A model generated the notes under the pieces. The model was not told where the DNA came from. It did no database searches and saw only the letters and a program-made list of their open reading frames with translations. 20,328 nt of DNA from Scandinavium sp051650185 (lineage in GTDB: Bacteria > Pseudomonadota > Gammaproteobacteria > Enterobacterales > Enterobacteriaceae): contig NZ_JBOFIN010000002.1 in assembly GCF_051650185.1 (NCBI RefSeq), positions 1 through 20,328 of the forward strand, in the 5' to 3' direction. Below are positions 1 to 7,204 of this stretch, one piece after another. A program made the position numbers and the translations under genes. Positions within the stretch are counted from its first letter, which is position 1, and the number at the start of each line of letters is the position of its first letter.

Positions 1-97
1 CATTACTGCATGAGGCACTAATATAAGGTTCGGCAGAGAAGCGGTATTCAACGACAACGTGTTTACTCAGGACTTCTTTACTGAAAATGCCACACAT
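1..97 (-). CDS. 5' end of a probable transcriptional regulator gene (partial)
   Basis: On the reverse strand an open frame starts at ATG 97 and runs off the left edge after 32 full codons, reading MCGIFSKEVLSKHVVVEYRF and then SAEPYISASCSN. The wording resembles the N-terminus of enterobacterial helix-turn-helix (LuxR-type) regulators that begin with an EYRFSAEPYISASCSN-like segment; this is recall, not a search. No DNA-binding domain lies in the visible part. A possible ribosome site (GAGGT) is about 13 bases upstream, which is far. The roughly 590 gene-free bases upstream would suit a regulator with a long control region. Both the coding call and the function are tentative. Confidence 0.45.
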   Translation of the reverse strand, partial: MCGIFSKEVLSKHVVVEYRFSAEPYISASCSN

Positions 98-665
98 AGA
101 CAGAACTGTACCTCGTTTAACCCAAAACGTGTTATCACATACAACGTTAATAATGGCAAGCCATTTTTAAACGTGACTCGATCGGTCGCACAAATCCCAA
201 AACAAAGTTTGTTTGTCTGCACATTTATGCGCCTCTTTCCCTCTTCTATCTGCTGCGCTGGACAACCTGTGACAGTAGTCGCACACAGCGTTTCTAACAC
301 TTTTTTACCCTAGCTCAATACGTTTAGATCTGTCGAGGACGCTCCGCGCAAACCCGACATTTTTCTAACCTTCGAAAGAATCCTGCATAAATATGCTTCA
401 GACTGAAGTGACCATACTTATAAAGTTCAGGGAATATATCAGCGTTAAATATGAGCGATGATGCACCATAATAATGAATCTCGTATGACAACGCCTCATT
501 ATGGCGCAATAAAAACGTTTCGCTGCGTTTAGGAATCTATCTTCTAAAAAAGCAAAGACATTATTAAAAAAATTTTGCAAGTGGAGTGCGGAGAATAGTC
601 AGGGAGGTCAAGACTGATAAGTGATAATTAAGAAGAAAAGAGTATAGCGTTGGGGTTATGCCCTT
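98..665. other. AT-rich intergenic region without a recognisable gene
   Basis: No open frame here shows a credible start with ribosome site or a recognisable protein. The short frames on both strands, up to 84 codons, read as low-complexity chance translations. The stretch is visibly richer in A and T than the genes to its right. It separates the 5' end of the left-edge gene from the 3' end of yebO and may hold the control region of the former. In E. coli the yobF and cspC genes would be expected on this side of yebO; neither is present. Confidence 0.6.
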
Positions 666-688
666 CCCGGTAGTCAAAGGCCACCGGG
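666..688 (-). terminator. hairpin downstream of yebO
   Basis: CCCGGT (666-671) and ACCGGG (683-688) form a 6-bp stem around an 11-base loop just after the yebO stop. There is no run of T on the yebO strand, so this is at best a weak terminator or an RNA 3'-end stabiliser. Confidence 0.4.
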
Positions 689-700
689 AGGAGTGCTGAC

Positions 701-994
701 TCAACGTTCCGCCACCAGACGGATAAAATCGTCACCTTCTTCCTGAGCCTGTTCTTGCTCTACGGGTTTTGCCGGTTCAACTTTCTCCGGTTCGTTCGCT
801 TCACAAAGACGACGCAGTAAGGCCGTTTGACGCTTTTGCTGATCCAGAAGTGCTTCCAGAAGTTCAATCTGCTCATTGCTGCGGGAGCTTGCACGGTTTA
901 CAAAGAACCACAGCACAAGACCGATGACCAGTACCAGTAAAGAAACTGCCAGCGAGGCCAGATTAAGCATGCCGGAATTCATCAAATCAATCAT
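701..994 (-). CDS. yebO: YebO family membrane protein
   Basis: A 97-residue protein with one hydrophobic segment near residues 11-31, followed by a charged helix with the pattern SSRSNEQIELLEALLDQQKR, which looks like a short coiled coil. The tail is acidic and ends in IRLVAER. It matches my memory of E. coli YebO (about 95 residues) along its whole length. The ATG at 994 is preceded by GAGGTGG at good spacing. It lies downstream of mgrB on the same strand, 72 bases apart, so the two are probably cotranscribed. The molecular function of YebO is not known to me; the sequence suggests an inner-membrane protein with a cytosolic tail. Confidence 0.88.
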   Translation of the reverse strand: MIDLMNSGMLNLASLAVSLLVLVIGLVLWFFVNRASSRSNEQIELLEALLDQQKRQTALLRRLCEANEPEKVEPAKPVEQEQAQEEGDDFIRLVAER

Positions 995-1066
995 TTCACC
1001 ACCTCAAATTGAAGCCTTCATTCTACCACTCAGCCTGAGGAAGGAAATCATCGGCAAGAAAAAAGC

Positions 1067-1213
1067 TTACCAGGGAATGAATTTATTGATGGTGCAAATA
1101 CCGCTGAAAAACTGAACATCCTGATCGCACAGCACGTTAATCATCTGGGTCCACAGCAATGTACATACCAGCAGAAGGATAACAATCAGAATGACCCACC
1201 GTAACTTTTTCAC
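1067..1213 (-). CDS. mgrB: MgrB, PhoP/PhoQ feedback inhibitor
   Basis: A 48-residue protein starting at GTG 1213 and reading VKKLRWVILIVILLLVCTLL, then ending in CDQDVQFFSGICTINKFIPW. MgrB is a small inner-membrane protein that binds the sensor kinase PhoQ and represses it, closing a negative feedback loop. The hydrophobic helix spans about residues 6-22. The two periplasmic cysteines needed in E. coli MgrB (C28 and C39) are present here at 29 and 40, because the hydrophobic segment has one extra residue. The gene appears intact; loss of mgrB is a known route to polymyxin resistance in related species. A PhoP-type promoter lies upstream and yebO follows. Confidence 0.95.
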   Translation of the reverse strand: MKKLRWVILIVILLLVCTLLWTQMINVLCDQDVQFFSGICTINKFIPW

Positions 1214-1243
1214 TCCACACTCCGGGTAACCACATTTGCCAAC

Positions 1244-1278
1244 AGATTAGCACGCTAACCTTAAACCGCGGCTAACTG
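1244..1278 (-). promoter_or_regulatory. PhoP-type promoter of mgrB
   Basis: Read on the reverse strand: half-site CAGTTA (1278-1273), five bases, half-site GGTTTA (1267-1262), then twelve bases and a -10 of TAATCT (1249-1244). The PhoP box is a direct repeat of (T/G)GTTTA with 5-bp spacing, often about 12 bp from the -10. The proximal half-site is a perfect match and the distal one matches three of six. PhoP activation of mgrB is established in E. coli and Salmonella. Confidence 0.65.
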
Positions 1279-1370
1279 TACTGGAGACTGTTCATTTTAG
1301 GAATCATCGACTTGTTTCAGAGCGTGAACAAACTACTCTTATGCACGGAAGTCAAAATAATGAGGCATAT

Positions 1371-1610
1371 ATGCGCTTGATGATTCGTACAATTATTGTA
1401 CTCGCGATTGTTTGGATCGCACTGCTTTTAACGGGCTATGGAGTACTTATTGGCAGCAATGAGAATGCCGGTGGACTGGGATTACAGTGTAAATATGTCA
1501 CCGCGCGTGGCACAAGTACCGCACAATACATTCATTCAGACAGTGGCATTATCGGGTTAACTAACTGCCCTGTACTGCGCAAAAGTGAAGTGGTTGTCGA
1601 CAAAGGATAA
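1371..1610 (+). CDS. yobH: YobH family small protein
   Basis: A 79-residue protein beginning MRLMIRTIIVLAIVWIALLL. It has an N-terminal hydrophobic segment (about residues 4-26) that could be a membrane anchor or an uncleaved signal, then a polar domain with two cysteines (in LQCKY and TNCPV) and the tail SEVVVDKG. It corresponds to E. coli YobH in length and sequence. An in-frame ATG lies ten codons upstream at 1341, but ATG 1371 has GAGG close before it and matches the E. coli start. The cysteines would lie in the periplasm and could form a disulfide (inference). Function unknown. It ends at a terminator shared with the convergent kdgR. Confidence 0.85.
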   Translation: MRLMIRTIIVLAIVWIALLLTGYGVLIGSNENAGGLGLQCKYVTARGTSTAQYIHSDSGIIGLTNCPVLRKSEVVVDKG

Positions 1611-1630
1611 CGGCAACGTAGCGATACAAA

Positions 1631-1657
1631 AACGCCGCATCAAGTGCGGCGTTTTTT
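1631..1657. terminator. bidirectional terminator between yobH and kdgR
   Basis: AACGCCGCA (1631-1639) pairs perfectly with TGCGGCGTT (1645-1653) around the loop TCAAG. T residues follow at 1652-1657 on the + strand and A residues precede at 1628-1632, so it can stop transcription from both convergent genes. Confidence 0.9.
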
Positions 1658-1670
1658 GTGGTATCAGCTA

Positions 1671-2462
1671 TCAAAATGGATAGTCGTTGTAACCCATCTG
1701 TTCTGAAATTTTGCGCGCCGCGGTGTGCAGCATGCTGACATATTCGTGCAAACGTTCTTCGGAAAAACGCAGCGTCGGGAAGGAAATACTCAGACCTGCA
1801 ATCACCACGCCAAAACGGTCGAAGACCGGCACGCCGATACAGCGCAAACCTTCTTCCTGCTCTTCGTTGTCCTCACCATAGCCTTGCTCGCGCACCAGAT
1901 CGAGCAACGGCAGCAGCTCTTCGGTGTCGCTGATAGTACGCTCTGTGCTGCGCTTATACTCCACATGCTCCAGAATCTGCTTCACTTCTTCGCGGTCACG
2001 CCACGCCAGCAGCACTTTACCAATCGCGGTGCTATACAGCGGGTTACGGCGCCCAATCCGCGAATACATACGCAGGTTATACATCGAGTCAATTTTGTGG
2101 ATGTAGACGATGCTGTCTTCATCCAGTGCGCCAAGGTGGATGGTCTCTTTGGTCAGGCGAGACAGCTCACGCATCTGAATATCGGCGCTGCGAATCAAAT
2201 CAACATTTTGCAGAGAGCGCGCACCCAACTCGAACAACTTGAGGGTCAGCGAATACTTCTCTGATTCGCCTTCCTGCGCCACATAACCCAGCGATTTCAT
2301 GGTCTGCAAAAAACGATACACCGTGCTTTTCGACATCATCACACGCTGTGACAACTCGGTGATCCCTATCTCACGCTCTTCCCCAAGGGCCTGCAAAATG
2401 CCGAACACCTTCAATACAGAAGAGACAGAATCTGGCTGTTTATCCAAATCCGCAACTGCCAT
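1671..2462 (-). CDS. kdgR: KdgR, IclR-family repressor of pectin/KDG catabolism
   Basis: A 263-residue protein with an N-terminal winged helix-turn-helix (about residues 12-75, containing GITELSQRVMMSKSTVYRFL) and a C-terminal IclR effector-binding domain. The latter includes SMYNLRMYSRIGRRNPLYST and CIGVPVFDRFGVVIAGLSIS. It is nearly identical to E. coli KdgR over its full length. In enterobacteria KdgR represses 2-keto-3-deoxygluconate and pectin catabolic genes and is released by KDG. The ATG at 2462 is preceded by GAGGTGATG. None of its classic targets lies in the window. The gene is divergent from yebQ, with a 177-bp shared control region containing a palindrome that may allow autoregulation. 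Confidence 0.95.
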   Translation of the reverse strand: MAVADLDKQPDSVSSVLKVFGILQALGEEREIGITELSQRVMMSKSTVYRFLQTMKSLGYVAQEGESEKYSLTLKLFELGARSLQNVDLIRSADIQMRELSRLTKETIHLGALDEDSIVYIHKIDSMYNLRMYSRIGRRNPLYSTAIGKVLLAWRDREEVKQILEHVEYKRSTERTISDTEELLPLLDLVREQGYGEDNEEQEEGLRCIGVPVFDRFGVVIAGLSISFPTLRFSEERLHEYVSMLHTAARKISEQMGYNDYPF

Positions 2463-2488
2463 TCATCACCTCATCGCGACTGTTTTAT

Positions 2489-2537
2489 AAAAATCAGAAC
2501 CGGTTTTTATTATAATTTCGCGCGGCTTTCACCGCAA
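2489..2537 (-). promoter_or_regulatory. kdgR promoter with operator-like palindrome
   Basis: On the reverse strand TTGCGG (2537-2532) and a perfect TATAAT (2514-2509) are 17 bp apart and face kdgR. Directly downstream, an imperfect palindrome at 2489-2511 reads AATAAAAACCGG and then TTCTGATTTTT. The KdgR operator consensus I recall is AATRAAAYRYYRTTTYATT; the outer bases fit and the centre fits poorly. Confidence 0.45.
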
Positions 2538-2594
2538 TCACTCTTCTCTCGCTTCGTTACAAATCTGCGACATACTGCTGAATAATCAATGCTA

Positions 2595-2606
2595 AGATAA
2601 TTATCT
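2595..2606. promoter_or_regulatory. palindrome upstream of yebQ
   Basis: AGATAATTATCT is a perfect 12-bp palindrome 33 bases before the yebQ start. It could be an operator or simply AT-rich promoter sequence; no regulator is identified. Confidence 0.3.
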
Positions 2607-2639
2607 GCATAATGATTTCAAGAAAGACCTATTTTTCAC

Positions 2640-4013
2640 ATGGATAAAACAGCCCCCGACGGCTTGCCGCTCCCGCAGCGCTACGGCGCAATACTCACGA
2701 TTATTCTCGGCATTTCAATGGCTGTGCTCGATGGCGCGATTGCCAACGTGGCCCTGCCGACCATAGCCAGTGACCTGAACGCTTCACCCGCCGCCTCTAT
2801 CTGGATAGTTAACGCCTACCAAATTGCGATTGTTATCTCGCTACTCAGCCTCGCCTTTTTGGGTGATATGTTCGGCTACCGACGCATCTATAAATGTGGG
2901 CTGGTGGTATTTACCTGCACTTCGCTCGTCTGCGCCCTGTCGCATTCACTGGAAATGTTGACCCTGGCGCGTGTCGCACAAGGGCTTGGCGGCGCTGCAC
3001 TAATGAGTGTCAATACGGCCCTCATTCGTCTGATTTATCCTCAGCGTTTTCTTGGCCGCGGAATGGGTATCAACTCCTTCATTGTGGCGGTGTCTTCCGC
3101 CGCAGGCCCGACCATTGCAGCGGCAATCCTTTCTGTCGCCTCGTGGCAATGGCTGTTTTTAATTAACGTACCACTGGGGATTATCTCGTTCGTTTTGGCG
3201 ATGCGTTACCTGCCAGCAAACCCAGCTCGCAATCAGGCCTCACGCTTTGACCTGCCCAGCGCGGTGATGAATGCTTTAACGTTTGGTTTGCTGATCACGG
3301 CGCTGAGCAGCTTCGCTCAGGGGCAATCCCTTCAGCTGGTTCTGGCTGAAATTGCTACCATGTTGATAGTCGGGTTCTTCTTTGTCCGGCGTCAGTTGAA
3401 GCTGCCAGTTCCGCTGCTCCCGGTCGATTTACTGCGCATCCCGATTTTCTCGCTCTCCATCTGCACGTCCATTTGTTCCTTCTGTGCGCAGATGCTGGCG
3501 CTGGTTTTTCTTCCCTTCTTCCTGCAATCCATGATGGGGCGTAGCGAAGTCGAAACAGGATTGTTGCTGACTCCGTGGCCGCTCGCCACCATGGTAATGG
3601 CACCTCTCGCCGGTTATCTGATTGAGAAAGTTCACGCAGGGCTGTTGGGTGCGTTGGGCCTGGCCGTCATGGCCTGCGGGCTGTTTGCATTGGCTTTGCT
3701 GCCCTCATCGCCGCACGACCTGGATATTATCTGGCGGATGATCCTGTGCGGCGCAGGTTTTGGCCTGTTCCAGTCGCCCAATAACCACACCATCGTATCT
3801 TCTGCCCCGCGCAACCGAAGCGGTGGCGCCAGCGGGATGCTAGGCACCGCGCGTTTGCTTGGACAAAGTACCGGGGCCGCATTGGTGGCACTGATGTTCA
3901 ACCTCTTTGGGACGCACGGCACTCATACGTCGCTGCTCCTCGCAGGCAGCCTGGCGGTGGTAGCCGCTATTGTCAGCGGTCTGCGCATCACGCAACCGCG
4001 CGCTGGCGCATAA
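2640..4013 (+). CDS. yebQ: YebQ, MFS multidrug-type transporter (DHA2 family)
   Basis: A 457-residue, strongly hydrophobic protein with many predicted membrane helices; the DHA2 drug:proton antiporter family usually has 14. Visible signatures are the N-terminal helix with SMAVLDGAIANVALPTIASD (motif D1-like), LGDMFGYRRIYK (the loop motif A of major facilitator proteins) and AGPTIAAAILSVASWQWLFL (motif C-like). The length equals that of E. coli YebQ. It probably exports small molecules by proton exchange at the inner membrane; the substrate is not known. The ribosome site before ATG 2640 is weak. It stands alone, divergent from kdgR and convergent with htpX. Control by KdgR is possible but not shown. 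Confidence 0.9.
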   Translation: MDKTAPDGLPLPQRYGAILTIILGISMAVLDGAIANVALPTIASDLNASPAASIWIVNAYQIAIVISLLSLAFLGDMFGYRRIYKCGLVVFTCTSLVCALSHSLEMLTLARVAQGLGGAALMSVNTALIRLIYPQRFLGRGMGINSFIVAVSSAAGPTIAAAILSVASWQWLFLINVPLGIISFVLAMRYLPANPARNQASRFDLPSAVMNALTFGLLITALSSFAQGQSLQLVLAEIATMLIVGFFFVRRQLKLPVPLLPVDLLRIPIFSLSICTSICSFCAQMLALVFLPFFLQSMMGRSEVETGLLLTPWPLATMVMAPLAGYLIEKVHAGLLGALGLAVMACGLFALALLPSSPHDLDIIWRMILCGAGFGLFQSPNNHTIVSSAPRNRSGGASGMLGTARLLGQSTGAALVALMFNLFGTHGTHTSLLLAGSLAVVAAIVSGLRITQPRAGA

Positions 4014-4016
4014 AAA

Positions 4017-4038
4017 AAGCGCCTCAAATGAGGCGCTT
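4017..4038. terminator. terminator between yebQ and htpX
   Basis: AAGCGCCTCA (4017-4026) pairs with TGAGGCGCTT (4029-4038). Seven A residues (4012-4018) precede it, giving a good T tract for the reverse-strand htpX transcript; the + strand tail is weak. Confidence 0.85.
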
Positions 4039-4063
4039 CGCTTAGGGTCGTGCTGTGAATGTG

Positions 4064-4945
4064 TTATTTCAGATACTCGCCGCTGCGCAGCGCTTCGATG
4101 CGTTTGTCCAGCGGTGGGTGAGTCATGAACAGCTCGCTCATAGACTTCGCCTTCCCGTTGATGCAAAACGCCATCATGCTGCTGGCTTCCTGCGGCTCAT
4201 AGCTGGTTTTCAGGCGCTGGAGCGCGGCAATCATCTTCTCGCGGCCAACCAGTTTGGCTGACCCCGCATCCGCGTGGAATTCACGGTGACGTGAGAACCA
4301 CATGGTGATGATGCTGGCCAGAATACCAAACACCAGTTCCAGTACCGTTGCGACGGCGAAGTAAATCAGCGGGTTGCCGTTGCTGGATTCCCCTTCATCG
4401 CGGTTGCCACCAAGGAAACCGGCTGCAATCTGCGCGATAACGCGGGAGATAAAGATAACGAAGGTGTTCACCACCCCCTGAATCAGGGTCATGGTCACCA
4501 TGTCACCGTTCGCGATGTGGCTGATTTCGTGCGCGATAACAGCTTCCGCTTCGTCACGACTCATGTTTTGCAGCAACCCGGTGCTGACAGCCACCAGAGA
4601 GGCATCACGGCGAGCACCGGTAGCAAACGCGTTGATGTCCGGCGCGTGATACACCGCAACCTGCGGCATGGCGATGCCTGCCTGACGTGACTGCTGTGCC
4701 ACTGTGTTCATCAACCAGCGTTCAGTCTCATTACGTGGTTGCTCGATGACTTCCCCGCCCACGGACTTCAGCGCCATCCATTTCGACATCATCAGTGAAA
4801 CGATGGAGCCACCAAAACCAAAGAGCAGCGCCATGATGAGTAAGCCGGTCATGCTGCTCGACTGAATTCCTGTCAGGCTTAGCACCAGCCCAAACACCAC
4901 CATAACGGCCAGGTTGGTCATCAGGAAGAGCGCAATTCGCATCAT
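4064..4945 (-). CDS. htpX: HtpX, inner-membrane zinc metalloprotease (M48)
   Basis: A 293-residue protein beginning MMRIALFLMTNLAVMVVFGL. It has hydrophobic segments near residues 3-24 and 34-52, then the zinc protease motif HEISH (H139, E140, H143). Two more hydrophobic segments lie near 155-175 and 195-215, followed by the third-ligand region HREFHADAGSAKLVG. HtpX degrades misfolded membrane proteins and works alongside FtsH in E. coli. I chose ATG 4945 rather than an upstream in-frame ATG at 5020 because it gives exactly the E. coli length and start and has GAGG upstream. The promoter region contains heat-shock and possible CpxR elements, in line with known control of htpX by heat and envelope stress. 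Confidence 0.96.
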   Translation of the reverse strand: MMRIALFLMTNLAVMVVFGLVLSLTGIQSSSMTGLLIMALLFGFGGSIVSLMMSKWMALKSVGGEVIEQPRNETERWLMNTVAQQSRQAGIAMPQVAVYHAPDINAFATGARRDASLVAVSTGLLQNMSRDEAEAVIAHEISHIANGDMVTMTLIQGVVNTFVIFISRVIAQIAAGFLGGNRDEGESSNGNPLIYFAVATVLELVFGILASIITMWFSRHREFHADAGSAKLVGREKMIAALQRLKTSYEPQEASSMMAFCINGKAKSMSELFMTHPPLDKRIEALRSGEYLK

Positions 4946-4995
4946 AATTTTATTAACCTCGTTATAACAATACGCACTATGCGATACCCCATATC

Positions 4996-5061
4996 GTATG
5001 GGTATTACGAGGATTTTCAACTATCGGAGGCCGCTAAGTCACGAGAAAAACACAACTTTAC
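4996..5061 (-). promoter_or_regulatory. htpX control region: sigma-32-like promoter and possible CpxR site
   Basis: On the reverse strand GTTGAAA (5021-5015), 12 bases, then CCCATAC (5002-4996) resembles the heat-shock promoter CTTGAAA / CCCATnT. Upstream, GTAAA at 5061-5057 is followed by five bases and GTTTT, a half match to the CpxR box GTAAA-N5-GTAAA. The sigma-32 element lies inside the open frame upstream of the chosen htpX start, which supports that start. Confidence 0.55.
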
Positions 5062-5104
5062 ATTAACAGGCAACTCGCTGACGGGCTGAAGAGGCAGATA
5101 AAAA

Positions 5105-5130
5105 AACAGGCACAATTTCTTGTGCCTGTT
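5105..5130 (-). terminator. terminator of the proQ-prc transcript
   Basis: AACAGGCACA (5105-5114) and TGTGCCTGTT (5121-5130) form a perfect 10-bp stem just after the prc stop, with an A run at 5100-5106 giving T residues on the reverse strand. Confidence 0.9.
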
Positions 5131-5136
5131 GGGGGA

Positions 5137-7185
5137 TTACTTGGTGGCTTTCGGATCGGCCGCCGGTCTGTCTTTTTCCATATCCGCTAAATCGACGGCA
5201 ATATGAACAGTTTCATCCAGATACGGATCCGGTTCCTGATAATCCTTCGGCAAATCGTCCAGTTTCTTCAACGGTGGTTTGCCTTCACGCTTGTAGCGAT
5301 CGTTGATACGAGCCAGACGTGTAGCATCATCTTCCTCATTCTCTTTCTCACGCTGAGCGTAATTCAGTGAGGCAATATTGCGGCGCTCTTTGAGTGCATT
5401 AAAGCGAGCAATATCTTTCATGATGTACTGGAATTCTGGATCTTTGGCGATACGATCATTATGCGCTTTCAGCAATTCTGGGCCAAATGGCGTCAGATCA
5501 CCTGATTTGACGTAGGTCGCAGCATTAATGCTATCCCACGGCAGCGCATTATCTTCAAACTTCTCGCCCGTTTCCGTCTCTTCGCTGCCTGTCGGCATCA
5601 TGATATCCGGCGTGACACCTTTACGCTGAGTACTGCCGCCATTAATGCGATAGAACTTCTGAATGGTGTACTGAACGGAACCCAGAGCAGGCCATTCGGG
5701 ACGCAGCATCTGATCGTAAATACGGTTCAGTGAACGGTATTGCTGAACGGTGCCTTTGCCGAAGGTTGGCTCACCCACAATCAGCGCACGACCATAGTCC
5801 TGCATTGCTGCGGCAAAGATTTCCGACGCAGAAGCACTGAATCTGTCGACCAGCACCACCAGCGGGCCTTTGTAATAAACAACGCCGTCGGTGTCGCTGT
5901 CTTCGCGAACTTTACCGTTGTTATCACGCACCTGAACCACAGGGCCGGAAGGGATAAACAGGCCAGAAAGCGAAACCGCTTCTGTCAGTGCACCGCCACC
6001 GTTACTACGCAGGTCAATGATAATGCTGCTGACATTCTGTTTATCCAGCTTCTGCAGTTGCGCTTTGACGTCATCCGTCAGACCGACATAGAAACCAGGA
6101 ATATCCAGCACGCCCACTTTTTGCGAACCTACCGTTTTAACGGACATTTTCACAGCGCGGTCTTCGAGACGAATACGTTCACGCGTCAGCGTCACGATAC
6201 GTGTTTTCGTGCCTTTGCCCGCAGGCAAAATTTCCAGGCGAACTTTACTGCCCTTCGGCCCTTTGATCAGCGCCACCACGTCATCAAGACGCCAGCCGAT
6301 CACATCGACCATTGCCTTGCCTGTCTGGCCTACACCGACAATACGATCGCCTACGCTAATCGCTTTGCTCTTCGCAGCCGGGCCGCCAGCCACCATGGAG
6401 TTGATGACGGTGTAGTCATCGTCCATTTGCAGCACAGCACCGATCCCTTCTAAAGAAAGGCTCATTTCAGTGTTGAACTGCTCAGTGTTACGCGGGGAAA
6501 GATAATTGGTGTGAGGATCGATTTCGTGGGCAAACGAAGTCATCGCCAGCGAGAACACATCTTCACTGTTAGTCTGGGCCAGGCGACGAATCGCGAATTT
6601 ATAACGACGAGTCAGCGTATCGCGGATCTCTTTGTCGTTTTTACCTGCCAGCTTCAGGCTCAGCTCGTCATACTTCACTTTGCCATCCCACAGCGCATTC
6701 AGCTCGGCCTGACCTTTCGGCCAGGGTGCTTTGCTGCGGTCCAGATTGAAGCTGTCGTTGCCGGTGAAATCCATCGGGCGCTCAAGCACTTTCAGCGCAT
6801 ACTGATAGCGCTCAAAGCGGCGTTTTTGCGCCAGATTGTAGAGATCGTAAAAAACATCCAGCTTACCGCTGCGCAGCTCGTCGCCAATCTGCGTTTTACG
6901 CGGTTCAAACTGCGCGATATCACTTGCCAGCAGCACGTTGTGACTGTAATCCAGCAGGTTGAGATAGCGGTCAAAAATTTTCGCCGAGAACGCGTTATCA
7001 AGATCGAACTGGCGATAATGAGAACGGGTAAAGCGAGACGTGACACGCTCGCTCACCGTCGCGTGCTGCGCCTCTTCCTTAAGAACGGGAATCTGGGAAG
7101 CCTGCGTAATATCGTCCACGGCGAACGACTGGCCTGCCATTAACAGCATGCCAGCGAGCGCGGTGACCTTAAAGAGTTTGTTCAT
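5137..7185 (-). CDS. prc: Prc (Tsp), periplasmic tail-specific protease
   Basis: A 682-residue protein, the same length as E. coli Prc. A cleavable signal peptide (MNKLFKVTALAGMLLMAGQSFA) is followed by an N-terminal helical region and a PDZ domain near residues 235-325 (LSLEGIGAVLQMDD onwards). The S41 serine protease domain has the catalytic serine in FSASASE (S452) and lysine in FGKGT (K477). The C-terminal helical domain is rich in charged residues. Prc cleaves substrates from nonpolar C-terminal tails, processes penicillin-binding protein 3 and, with NlpI, limits peptidoglycan endopeptidases such as MepS. It lies 19 bases downstream of proQ on the same strand, as in E. coli, so the two are cotranscribed. 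Confidence 0.97.
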   Translation of the reverse strand: MNKLFKVTALAGMLLMAGQSFAVDDITQASQIPVLKEEAQHATVSERVTSRFTRSHYRQFDLDNAFSAKIFDRYLNLLDYSHNVLLASDIAQFEPRKTQIGDELRSGKLDVFYDLYNLAQKRRFERYQYALKVLERPMDFTGNDSFNLDRSKAPWPKGQAELNALWDGKVKYDELSLKLAGKNDKEIRDTLTRRYKFAIRRLAQTNSEDVFSLAMTSFAHEIDPHTNYLSPRNTEQFNTEMSLSLEGIGAVLQMDDDYTVINSMVAGGPAAKSKAISVGDRIVGVGQTGKAMVDVIGWRLDDVVALIKGPKGSKVRLEILPAGKGTKTRIVTLTRERIRLEDRAVKMSVKTVGSQKVGVLDIPGFYVGLTDDVKAQLQKLDKQNVSSIIIDLRSNGGGALTEAVSLSGLFIPSGPVVQVRDNNGKVREDSDTDGVVYYKGPLVVLVDRFSASASEIFAAAMQDYGRALIVGEPTFGKGTVQQYRSLNRIYDQMLRPEWPALGSVQYTIQKFYRINGGSTQRKGVTPDIMMPTGSEETETGEKFEDNALPWDSINAATYVKSGDLTPFGPELLKAHNDRIAKDPEFQYIMKDIARFNALKERRNIASLNYAQREKENEEDDATRLARINDRYKREGKPPLKKLDDLPKDYQEPDPYLDETVHIAVDLADMEKDRPAADPKATK

Positions 7186-7204
7186 GCCTGGCCCGGCCTC
7201 CGTT

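Noticed and set aside
59..313. 84-codon forward frame at the left edge
   Set aside because: No ribosome site, no family resemblance, and it overlaps the more convincing reverse-strand frame starting at 97.
5740..7143. Long open frames on the + strand opposite prc (237 and 210 codons)
   Set aside because: They lie wholly opposite the well-supported prc gene, lack ribosome sites and recognisable sequence, and are His/Gln/Arg-rich as expected for antisense readings.
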